A DNA stretch of 59,203 nt from Planctomycetia bacterium (GTDB lineage Bacteria; Planctomycetota; Planctomycetia; Pirellulales; UBA1268): NCBI GenBank assembly GCA_014192425.1, contig BJHK01000024.1:1-59203 (forward strand). The letters are read 5' to 3'. Each line of letters begins with the position of its first letter. The stretch's first letter is position 1. Shown in pieces: positions 44,862 to 52,008 of this stretch. Below the pieces are notes generated by a model. The model worked only from the letters and a program-made list of their open reading frames with translations. It did no database searches and was not told where the DNA came from. The translations under genes and the position numbers were made by a program.

Positions 44862-46502
44862 TCACTCTGTTTTCCGAGGCCCCAGCGGTATGTCCAACCA
44901 GTCTGCCACCTCCATGCATTGCTCCGTCCAGTGCGGTCTGGGGGAGGCGTAGCTTTCAAGACCTCTTCCCCCGTGGGCAGCCACCTTGGCATCAATCCAC
45001 CCCTGCGCCAGCCGATAGTCCCAGACGTGCTCCCATGGCGTCAGGCCCGTGCCTCGAATTTCGCGAGCAAGTACGCGGCGAGCCGCTGCGAGGCGCGCCT
45101 CCAAAAATTGATCATCCGAGTACTGTGTCGGGCCGCGGTGCCAGGCTCGAAGCGCGTCGCGCCCGCCAACCTCCAACAGTTGCTTGATCTTCTGATTCTC
45201 GTCAAACTTTTGCTCAAAGGCTCGATGAGGTGCAGATTGGACGCTCACCCGGTTGCCGCCGTCGGGCTGGGTGTCGTTGTTCCAGACACTCAGCTCGGCC
45301 GCGGTCATTCGGCGCGGGTCGGGCCAGGTTTCGGGCCGGTCGTACCGGTAGGTCTTCCAGTTGTGGCTAAAGACCGGGGTCCCGTCAGGTAGAAACGACC
45401 TCGGCAAGCCACCAGCATCCCCGGGTGTTTCGACAGTCCTCATCCATGTGTAGGTCTCTTCGAACAACGTCCGGTAGCGGACTTCGCCGGTGACCACGTA
45501 GAACCAAGCCAGCATCTTGCCCACACACTGTTGGAAGGTGCGGGAATGGATGACCGGCCCCTCCCACCAGCGAGTCCAGGCTGGCTGATTGTCCGGCCCG
45601 TACTGCTCGCACCATCCGCGCACCAGGCCCTCTCCGAGCTGGGTGTCGAACATCCATTGCCCGACCTTGCTGGAACGGTCAAGAAAGGATGGGTCTTTGC
45701 TCAGGTGATACATCATGACCGACATCCGGAATGCATCGGTCGTTGCGTCGTCGTTGAAAGACCCGCCGTTCATGACTCCGGCCCAAGTGGTCACCAGGTC
45801 GGGGCGGCTCTGCGCATCTGGCCAGGTGAGCATGGGCGAAAAGGTGGGGATATAGGGGCCAACGTAGTCGGGGACGCTCCCGTTCTTAGGGTTCTGGAGC
45901 GAGTGGACCAGAGCCGCGCAGCGCTTGGCGGCATCCAAGTACTTCGCCTCGCCGGTGAGTTTGTGGGCGTAGAGGAGCAGGCAGAACGAAGGGTACTGGA
46001 CATTATCCTGGAGCCGTACCATCTCCGGTGCCTCCCATAACTTTCCCTCTGCGCTGACCCTTCCACCGCGGCGCACGATGATCCGCACCGGGAAGTGCCC
46101 CCGAGGCTGCTGAATCTGAAGGAACAGGTCTGCCGTCTTCAAGCCCGCGCGCAAATAGCGAGGTTCGTTCAGCATCTCGTAGGCTTGGAAGAACCGCGCC
46201 GCGTTGTGAAGCAGCTCGCCCCCCTTCAGATTGACCGTGATGGTGTCGTCGTGGATCTTCAAGCTCGGGGCGTAGATACCGTATTCGTCGAACTGCCGAA
46301 TCAGCTCGTCGAGCTCAGCGCGGACAGCACGTTCTGATTTCTGGTAGAGTGCCGCGTCCAGACGGGTCAGCGTCGATTCCAGAAGCTGAGCCGTGGGCTC
46401 GGCCGCGCCAGTCTCAATCGGCGCGCCGCGGCCGGCTACGACCATCCCCAGCAGCAGCATGACCGCAGCTATGGTCGCCATCAATTTCCGGTGTGTGTTC
46501 AT
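44862..46502 (-). CDS. Exported pectate-lyase-like protein (PL10-type toroid)
   Basis: The 546-residue protein begins with a clear signal peptide (MATIAAVMLLLGMVVAGRGA). The body has the helical toroid pattern seen in PL10-like pectate lyases, with LLHNAARFFQAYEML, QLQQ-type helices, and the motif GSFNDDATTDAFRMSVMMYH. It probably degrades an acidic polysaccharide such as pectin outside the cytoplasm. A glycoside-processing enzyme of similar fold is the alternative. It lies between ISL3 pieces and so may be acquired cargo. Confidence 0.65.
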   Translation of the reverse strand: MNTHRKLMATIAAVMLLLGMVVAGRGAPIETGAAEPTAQLLESTLTRLDAALYQKSERAVRAELDELIRQFDEYGIYAPSLKIHDDTITVNLKGGELLHNAARFFQAYEMLNEPRYLRAGLKTADLFLQIQQPRGHFPVRIIVRRGGRVSAEGKLWEAPEMVRLQDNVQYPSFCLLLYAHKLTGEAKYLDAAKRCAALVHSLQNPKNGSVPDYVGPYIPTFSPMLTWPDAQSRPDLVTTWAGVMNGGSFNDDATTDAFRMSVMMYHLSKDPSFLDRSSKVGQWMFDTQLGEGLVRGWCEQYGPDNQPAWTRWWEGPVIHSRTFQQCVGKMLAWFYVVTGEVRYRTLFEETYTWMRTVETPGDAGGLPRSFLPDGTPVFSHNWKTYRYDRPETWPDPRRMTAAELSVWNNDTQPDGGNRVSVQSAPHRAFEQKFDENQKIKQLLEVGGRDALRAWHRGPTQYSDDQFLEARLAAARRVLAREIRGTGLTPWEHVWDYRLAQGWIDAKVAAHGGRGLESYASPRPHWTEQCMEVADWLDIPLGPRKTE

Positions 46503-46640
46503 GGTGTTTCTCCTTGTCGCTGTTGGTCGTTTCTTTGGTCATTGGCCAAACCGGAAGCTGTAGACGTCAAGGATTATGCCTGTCCTTTTGTGGGCTCTTT
46601 TGTGGGCTTTGGTGGGGTGCGGGCCGGGTGCCATGCGGCA
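46503..46640. repeat. Short gap with dispersed repeat core TGCCTGTCCTTTTG
   Basis: The core lies at 46577-46590 and is followed by two GTGGGCT-type short repeats (TTTTGTGGGCTCTTTTGTGG). No gene is seen. It separates the lyase gene from the TacT-type toxin. Confidence 0.65.
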
Positions 46641-47162
46641 CTATCTGCGCTGCAGAGCGTCGAGTTTCAGAGCGCGAATCACGTGCATCGGCAGGAATAG
46701 ATGCCGTGAGTCATCGAGCAGTGGGCGAAATCCGAATGCGAGATAGAACTTTTTGGCGGTTTCATCGAGAGCGTCGACCTCGACGGCCCGGATGCCGACC
46801 TGGGCCGAGATGTCCAGAGAGCGACGCAGGGCATCCACCAGCAACAGCGATCCAAGACCCTGCTTCTGGATGCTTTGATCGACTGCTAGCCGACCAAGCA
46901 GCACCACAGGGACATCAATTCGAGGAAGTGCCCTGGCCTCGACGTCGGGAAGTGCCTCGTAGACGACTCGATGCGTCGAAAGGGAGTAGTAGCCGAAAAC
47001 CCTCGCTTCACCGGGTCGGGTAGCCACGAACGTGCGGGAGAGATCTCGACGATCGAACTGGCCGGCACGATCCTTGAGCCAGTCGTCCAGCACCGGCCGG
47101 CCACAGGCGAAGGGCGAGCGATCATGCCCCCGCTCCAAGCGATGGATCGACCAGGCGGCCAT
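46641..47162 (-). CDS. GNAT-family toxin (TacT/AtaT type)
   Basis: The 173-residue acetyltransferase has the core motif LLGRLAVDQSIQKQGLGSLL and the C-terminal FYLAFGFRPLLDD. It has the N-terminal features of toxin members (FACGRPVLDDWLKDRAGQFD). Relatives acetylate aminoacyl-tRNA and stop translation. Its start overlaps the end of the DUF1778 gene by one base, forming a standard TacA-TacT-like pair. Confidence 0.9.
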   Translation of the reverse strand: MAAWSIHRLERGHDRSPFACGRPVLDDWLKDRAGQFDRRDLSRTFVATRPGEARVFGYYSLSTHRVVYEALPDVEARALPRIDVPVVLLGRLAVDQSIQKQGLGSLLLVDALRRSLDISAQVGIRAVEVDALDETAKKFYLAFGFRPLLDDSRHLFLPMHVIRALKLDALQRR

Positions 47163-47440
47163 CAGCCGACCTGTTTTCGGTATCGCTTCACCGCCTTGAC
47201 CAAGGCCTCGTTGGGCATGCTCGAAGAATCGTCAAGCATCGCCACGAACCGTTTTCTGTCCCGATCGCTCAACCGCGTGATCTGCTGATCACGCAGGATC
47301 CGGCGGGCCTTTTGCACGAGTGTGGCGACGGCAAAATCACTGATCGACTGCCCCAACTCCGCGGCGGCGTCTTCGATCGTCTTTTTGAGATCGCCACGCA
47401 GGCGAAAATTGATCCGTGCAGTGCTTTTTGCTGACGACAT
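47162..47440 (-). CDS. DUF1778 antitoxin (TacA type)
   Basis: The 92-residue protein begins with a ribbon-helix-helix domain (TARINFRLRGDLKKTIEDAA, SISDFAVATLVQKA) followed by an acidic-basic tail that would bind the toxin. It should both neutralise the GNAT toxin and repress the operon. Confidence 0.9.
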   Translation of the reverse strand: MSSAKSTARINFRLRGDLKKTIEDAAAELGQSISDFAVATLVQKARRILRDQQITRLSDRDRKRFVAMLDDSSSMPNEALVKAVKRYRKQVG

Positions 47441-47579
47441 GGAAGGAGGCTCCTGGAAACGTCAACATCGACTGCATATTGTACGTCAATGTGCCACACC
47501 AAGCAAGCCGGCTTCGTCGGCGAGGAAGCGGCGAGGAGTATCTTGTCGCCGACGGCGCGGCCGCCCGGGGAATTGGGGA

Positions 47580-47828
47580 CAGCGTCCAGGGCAGGGGCTG
47601 CACGATCCCCGTCGTGAACTGCATCGTGTCGAGGTGCCGCCAGCGCCGCTCTTCCGCGTGATCGGCCAGCCCGCAGGACTGGCCGCATTCCGGGCAGGAA
47701 ACGCCCGAGCCGACGTGCGTTAGCCGGATTTCGACTCGCCGCTCATCGAGCCGAAGGTCAACAGCATCGACTTGCCAGGAGTCGTCAAGGCCCAGAAGAC
47801 GGGCATAGTGCGTCGAAAGTGTGTCCAT
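47580..47828 (-). pseudogene. ISL3-family transposase N-terminal fragment
   Basis: The frame reads VDAVDLRLDERRVEIRLTHV, CPECGQSCGLADHAEERRWR and HLDTMQF, the zinc-finger start of ISL3 transposases. After about residue 75 the sequence turns into unrelated code, so the rest is lost. ATG 47828. The toxin-antitoxin promoter lies in the 140 bp to the left. Confidence 0.85.
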
Positions 47829-47897
47829 CCCGGCAATCTACGGCACGGACGCCCAGGAAACGACTGGCCTGTGCCACGAAATTCCCCGAAGAACCAG

Positions 47898-47934
47898 AAA
47901 AAAGCACCCCGCACGGCGAAACGTACGGGGTGCC
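47898..47934 (-). terminator. Intrinsic terminator of the fasciclin gene
   Basis: On the minus strand, downstream of the fasciclin stop, GCACCCCG pairs with CGGGGTGC (plus an inner ACG/CGT), and six T residues follow. This is the clearest rho-independent terminator in the window. Confidence 0.85.
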
Positions 47935-47962
47935 AAGTGAGGCGCTCAGAGTCCGCGCTCGA

Positions 47963-48454
47963 TCATTCCGGAAGAATCACGGCGTCGATCACGTGGATGA
48001 CGCCATTGCTGGTCTTGATGTCGGTCTTGGTGACGTTGGACATGCCCTTGGCTGTGCCCACCTTCACGCCGCCCTCTGTTGAGACCTTCACTGTTGCGCC
48101 ACCGGCCGTCTTGGCTTCCTTGAGCTTCACGACATCAGCCGCCATGACTGAACCCGGAACCACGTGAAGAAGCAGGACGGCTTTCAACTTCTCCTTGTTT
48201 TCCGGCTTGAGCAGGGTCTCGACAGTTCCAGCAGGCAACTTCGCAAACGCCTCATCAGTCGGCGCGAACACCGTGAACGGGCCGTCTCCCTTGAGCGTGT
48301 CGACGAGGTCAGCCGCTCCCAGAGCCGCCGCCAAGGTCTTGAAAGTGCCGGCTCCGACGGCCGTCTCGACAATATCTGCAGCCTTCAGGACTGCAGTGCC
48401 GGAAAGCATGAAAACAGCCGCAGTGAAGGCAGCCGTGAGTTTGGTGAACAACAT
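47963..48454 (-). CDS. Exported fasciclin-domain protein
   Basis: The 163-residue protein has a signal peptide ([20 protein letters not shown], cleavage after about LKA) and one complete fasciclin domain: [52 protein letters not shown] and the ending [12 protein letters not shown]. Fasciclin proteins act in adhesion at the cell surface. ATG 48454 follows AGGAG; a start further upstream has none. A good terminator follows the gene. Confidence 0.95.
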   Translation of the reverse strand: MLFTKLTAAFTAAVFMLSGTAVLKAADIVETAVGAGTFKTLAAALGAADLVDTLKGDGPFTVFAPTDEAFAKLPAGTVETLLKPENKEKLKAVLLLHVVPGSVMAADVVKLKEAKTAGGATVKVSTEGGVKVGTAKGMSNVTKTDIKTSNGVIHVIDAVILPE

Positions 48455-48725
48455 GGGAACTCCTAGTGGGGATAAGAAACTCAATGGCAGGGTAGCAGAT
48501 GCAACCGTTTCGCGTGCGATTTACAGAACCTGCGATCCAATTACGTGCTCGACGTGTCATCGATACCCGTTGCTTGGCCACCTTGAGTTCCAACAGATTG
48601 CGAGGATTCCGTGTGTGACCGAGAAAAGCTGGCGGCCTGAAATCCCACGTAAAGACGCCGCACAGGCCCTCTTCTTGCCCATGCTCGCTCGGCTCAGCTG
48701 AATTCAAGCCTGTTTCCCGACGCCG
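48455..48725. other. Gene-free gap
   Basis: No reading frame with protein-like composition was found; it should hold the fasciclin promoter. Confidence 0.4.
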
Positions 48726-49067
48726 TTACTCGCTGGCCAGCCCCCTGTCTTTCCCCAGCATCCAGCTCTCGGGCTGAATCTTGCCGAGCCAGTCCAGGAG
48801 CGTGGGGATCCTGCCCAGGTCTTCGGGGACGTGCTGCTCGCCGATGAACCGCACGGGGAGAACCCTGTCGGTCGAGAGCACCGTGGTAGTCCCGAAGAAC
48901 TCCTCGAGCATGACGATGCCCGCGGAATGATGCCCGAGAGCCCGGTGCCGAAAGTTCGCCATGTGGCTCTTCGAGCGGTCGAGAAAGTCGTGAAACCTGA
49001 GGTACTCCTGGGGGATGCCGCCGAACTTCTTCGCAGAGCTTTCGGCATGGTGGTACGGGTGCGCCAT
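48726..49067 (-). CDS. DUF6915-like small protein
   Basis: The 113-residue soluble protein begins MAHPYHHAESSAKKFGGIPQ and has RHRALGHHSAGIVMLEEFFG and the core VRFIGEQHVPEDLGRIPTLL, as in DUF6915-like proteins often found with phage or mobile genes. Histidine-rich start; function unknown. Its ATG overlaps the stop of the upstream, IS-truncated gene (ATGA). Confidence 0.6.
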   Translation of the reverse strand: MAHPYHHAESSAKKFGGIPQEYLRFHDFLDRSKSHMANFRHRALGHHSAGIVMLEEFFGTTTVLSTDRVLPVRFIGEQHVPEDLGRIPTLLDWLGKIQPESWMLGKDRGLASE

Positions 49068-49257
49068 CAGGGCGTGAACTCCCGGGTACTGTCGTTGGTC
49101 TCGGTGTGGTTCTCCTGTTGCTCGAGCTTCACGGAGCCAGCCTCGACGTCGATCGCGACATCGCCCTGGCCACCCTCGTTGATCTCGAGGCCTGACGGCA
49201 GGAACTCGGAGAGCACGCGTTCTGGCCTGCCTTGGAAATCCTGACCCAGCGGATATG
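49066..49257 (-). pseudogene. 3' part of a small gene, 5' end removed by an IS3-type element
   Basis: The frame is open to the edge of the IS3 element and reads YPLGQDFQGRPERVLSEFLP, GLEINEGGQGDVAIDVEAGS, then a hydrophilic tail ENHTETNDSTREFTP and a TGA. No start codon remains. The composition is like a small DUF6878-type protein, but this is not certain. It was coupled to the DUF6915-like gene (ATGA overlap), so that gene may have lost its promoter as well. Confidence 0.5.
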
Positions 49258-49291
49258 AAGGTCTACTGCCCTACGGGCAAGGAGACTTTCG

Positions 49292-49579
49292 ATGACGACG
49301 AGACGACGGAAGAAGCACCGTCCCGAGGAGATCGTTGCGAAGCTGCGTGATGCGGAAGCGATGCTGAACGCAGGTAAGGATCTTGCGGCGGTGCTGCAGG
49401 CGTTGGAGGTCAGCGAGTCGACGTTCGATCGCTGGCGAGCCCAGTACGGCGGGATGAAGTGTGAGGAAGCCAAGAAGCTGAAGCAGCTTGAGGATGAGAA
49501 CAAGCGGCTGAAGACCTTGGTGGCGGATCTGTCCCTCGACAACCAGATGCTCAAGCATCTCTCGGAGGGAAACTGGTAA
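49292..49579 (+). CDS. IS3-family transposase orfA
   Basis: The 95-residue protein is a complete orfA: a basic helix-turn-helix domain (HRPEEIVAKLRDAEAMLNAG, VSESTFDRWRAQYGG) and a leucine-zipper coiled coil (KLKQLEDENKRLKTLVADLS). It binds the IS ends. It stands directly before the orfB remnant. Confidence 0.93.
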   Translation: MTTRRRKKHRPEEIVAKLRDAEAMLNAGKDLAAVLQALEVSESTFDRWRAQYGGMKCEEAKKLKQLEDENKRLKTLVADLSLDNQMLKHLSEGNW

Positions 49580-49893
49580 GCCCTTCCCGGAAGCGAGCGG
49601 CAGTCGCGGAACTCCAGCGGGAGTTCCGCGTTTCCGAGCGAAGGGCTTGCAAGGTGGTTGGCCAGCCGCGGAGCAGTCAGCGTTTCGAGGGTAATCCCCG
49701 GACGGACGAAGCACCGCTGGTGAAGCGGATGCTTCAGCTGTCACGGGCGAAGCCGCGGTATGGGTATCGACGGATCGGATGGCTTCTTCGGAGCGAGGGC
49801 TGGCATGTTGGCTTGTCGCGTGTGTTTCGGTTGTGGCAGCGGGAAGGCCTGAAAGTGCCTGTAAAGAAGCGGATAAAGCGTCGCCTCGGCTCG
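49577..49893 (+). pseudogene. IS3-family transposase orfB, N-terminal fragment
   Basis: After orfA the frame gives AVAELQREFRVSERRACKVV and PLVKRMLQLSRAKPRYGYRR, then IGWLLRSEGW and VPVKKRIKRRLGS. This is the N-terminal domain of orfB; the DDE integrase core is missing because the sequence joins a minus-strand zinc-ribbon gene at about 49893. The element cannot transpose on its own. Confidence 0.85.
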
Positions 49894-50072
49894 ATGCCCG
49901 TGGCTTTGCAGCACGGGCATTTCAGGGTCCTCGCCTGCACGTTCGCCGACACAGCCTGGCGGCATTTCCGGCACAGGCACGGCGCCAGCCATGTGCCCCG
50001 GGGGGCACGCATGCCGACGCCCACTGACAGGCTTTTGGCCGCGTAGCCGCAGGAACAACGACCAGTGACCAT
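49893..50072 (-). pseudogene. N-terminal fragment of a zinc-ribbon protein
   Basis: The frame from ATG 50072 reads MVTGRCSCGYAAKSLSVGVG, then CLCRKCRQAVSANV and LKCPCCKATGIEP, with three CxC/CxxC groups. It then runs into the orfB fragment, so its C-terminal half is lost. Function unknown. Confidence 0.55.
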
Positions 50073-50094
50073 GAAGCCCACTGTGCGGCCCTGT

Positions 50095-50733
50095 CTAGAT
50101 GACGCCGGACTTCACGGCCCACACGGCTGCCTGCGTCCGGTCATTCACGGCCAGTTTCCGTAGAAGGTTTTGGACGTGCTCCTTCACGGTCTCGATGCTG
50201 ATCCCGAGTGACCGGCTTATTTCCTCGTTGGACAGGCCGAACGCCACGTGGGAGAGCACCTGCGATTCCCTGGGCGTCAGGCCGGAGTCGCGAGCAGCCC
50301 GGGCATCGCGTGGCTCCATCGAGGCCGAGACCGTGGCAAACAAGGCTGAGCCGCCGCGGGCCTTCCCTGCAGCGGCATGTTCCATGGCCGTGGCGAGTTC
50401 CCGACTCGACGCGTTCTCCAGAAGGAAGTTCGCAGCCCCGGCGGCTTTCGCCCTGGCCATGTAGGTTGGGTTGTCGCTGGCCGAGAGAAACACGAACTTG
50501 GTCTCCGGGACCGCCTTGGCCAGTTTCTTGACCAGTTCAAAGCTGTCGGCTCCCTGAATATCCGTGCCGATGAGCAGGACAGCCGGCTTGTGCTTCTTGG
50601 CGAGCGTCAGGGTGCTGGAGGCGTCTGTGCTCTCACCTATGATCTTCACGGAGGTGCCAGCCAGCATCGACCGTAGGCCCGCCCGGATGAGTACCTTCGG
50701 GTAGGCGACGAGGAGGGTTATTGGGGAAGGCAT
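50095..50733 (-). CDS. LuxR/NarL-type response regulator with altered receiver
   Basis: The 212-residue protein starts at ATG 50733 (MPSPITLLVAYPKVLIRAGL). The N-terminal receiver has the strand PAVLLIGTDIQGADSFEL, where Gly takes the place of the phospho-acceptor Asp by alignment, though a nearby Asp two residues on remains. The C-terminal LuxR helix-turn-helix is intact (LTPRESQVLSHVAFGLSNEE and SRSLGISIETVKEHVQNLLR). It therefore probably acts without normal phosphorylation. No histidine kinase is next to it. Confidence 0.88.
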   Translation of the reverse strand: MPSPITLLVAYPKVLIRAGLRSMLAGTSVKIIGESTDASSTLTLAKKHKPAVLLIGTDIQGADSFELVKKLAKAVPETKFVFLSASDNPTYMARAKAAGAANFLLENASSRELATAMEHAAAGKARGGSALFATVSASMEPRDARAARDSGLTPRESQVLSHVAFGLSNEEISRSLGISIETVKEHVQNLLRKLAVNDRTQAAVWAVKSGVI

Positions 50734-50774
50734 GGGCAGGACTTCTTTGGTGTCATTATCAGGAGGGAGCCGGG

Positions 50775-51272
50775 TTACTTGGCGAGCACGATGATCGCAG
50801 ACCGGCCCAGGCCCTGAACTCGCCGCCAGGCCGAGACTTGGCACAGGTGCATCTTCGCATGGATGGAGATCAAGAACACGAAGCAGTCGCCCAAGGCCGG
50901 CAGGAAGCCTCGGACGGCCTCTAGCGGCGTCGGTTCGGACCACTGGCATGTCGGCACAGCAGGCAGGGCGGGTGCTTGAGCAAGCGTCGTACGATCACCC
51001 ACCGAAAGAGCGCCGACGCTGTGATTGACAGGCCTGGCGTCGACGGACACCGGTTTCAGCAGCCGGGCAGTCGATGGTTTCGGAAGACCGATCGCCGCCC
51101 AATCTTCAATTATGATGACGAAGGAATCCAGCGGCTCATGCGTCGTGATGCGAGCCAGCAAAAGATTGCTGGCGTCAGCCGGCAGCACGATTCCAGGACG
51201 ACGTTTCCGCCCCTGCATGTCCGTGATGGGACACTCCACGGACACGACATCCCCAACCCTAGAGGTTGTCAT
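50775..51272 (-). CDS. Second PemK/MazF-like toxin, C-terminus probably altered
   Basis: The start ATG 51272 overlaps the antitoxin stop by 14 bp. The first ~105 residues match the MazF plan (GDVVSVECPITD, KRRPGIVLPADASNLLLARI, EDWAAIGLPKPSTARLLKPV, VGALSVGDRTTLAQA). After that come about 60 residues rich in Pro and Cys with no counterpart in the family; a frameshift near 50965 or fusion to unrelated sequence may explain this. Toxicity is uncertain. Confidence 0.65.
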   Translation of the reverse strand: MTTSRVGDVVSVECPITDMQGRKRRPGIVLPADASNLLLARITTHEPLDSFVIIIEDWAAIGLPKPSTARLLKPVSVDARPVNHSVGALSVGDRTTLAQAPALPAVPTCQWSEPTPLEAVRGFLPALGDCFVFLISIHAKMHLCQVSAWRRVQGLGRSAIIVLAK

Positions 51273-51444
51273 GGACGGCATCGTCCGGGGAGACATCCCT
51301 GAAGAACTCTTCGATGGCCAGCCGTTGCCATTCGAGGTCTTCCGAATCGCGGCCGATCAAGTGCGGAAGGTCACGATACAACCGCAGTTGTTCAGCGCGG
51401 GGGAGCAACTCCACGGCTTTCTCGATTTCCTGAAGCGTTTTCAT
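51259..51444 (-). CDS. Antitoxin of the second MazF-like pair
   Basis: The 61-residue protein reads MKTLQEIEKAVELLPRAEQL, then RLYRDLPHLIG and an acidic tail (EEFFRDVSPDDAVHDNL). This matches small antitoxins that begin with a 'leading helix pair' and sit before PemK genes. The overlap with the toxin supports the pairing. No other start fits. Confidence 0.75.
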   Translation of the reverse strand: MKTLQEIEKAVELLPRAEQLRLYRDLPHLIGRDSEDLEWQRLAIEEFFRDVSPDDAVHDNL

Positions 51445-52008
51445 ATCCGCGCTCGCTGAGTTCTGCCCACCACCCAGAATTGCCTGGTTCGTAGGCCGGC
51501 TGCTCATGCCGCACAGGGATCGTGCACCCCACACGCCGTCAGCACTCTCGCAGGAGCGTCGGGTCATCATGAGTGGAAGGGGGCATGCACGGCAGGCAGA
51601 ACTGGGCGCCGATCATGAGCCGTGGCTTTCACGGCCCCGTTTTTCTCGCTTGGGCGAGGATATCAGGTCCAGTGTGGCCCCCCGCGGCAGCAGCTTGACT
51701 GCCGCCCCCCGCTTCAGGGCCCGGGACTTGGTCGGCAGGGGCCTCCTCGTAGGCCATTTCGATCGGGAGCCTGCTGCGGGTCTACCGGGCGGCCGTGCCG
51801 GCGGCGTGGAGCCGCGATCCGGTCCCTTATGGCCTGCCCACGCGGTTCCAGTTCACGCTGAACCAAGACACCGTGTCGACCATGCGCCTTGCCTCCGGGG
51901 GCAAACCGCACTCTCCCCCACGGAGCGCCCCACAAAAAAATCCCTGATGGACCATAATGCTCTTTCCGGAGGTTCGAACCCAACCGAGCCTGTTCTGGTA
52001 GGTCCCCC
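51445..52008. other. Gene-free gap with possible remnant
   Basis: No intact gene is seen. On the plus strand near 51750-51895 a short piece (SLLRVYRAAVPAAWSRDPVP, then YGLPTRFQFTLNQDTVS) looks protein-like but is broken on both sides. The region ends with the ribosome-site context GGTAGG ahead of the giant patatin gene. Confidence 0.4.

Noticed and set aside
51960-52000. A tRNA-like T-arm (GGTTCGAACCC)
   Set aside because: The flanking bases do not pair as a T-stem and no acceptor, D or anticodon arms can be built around it.
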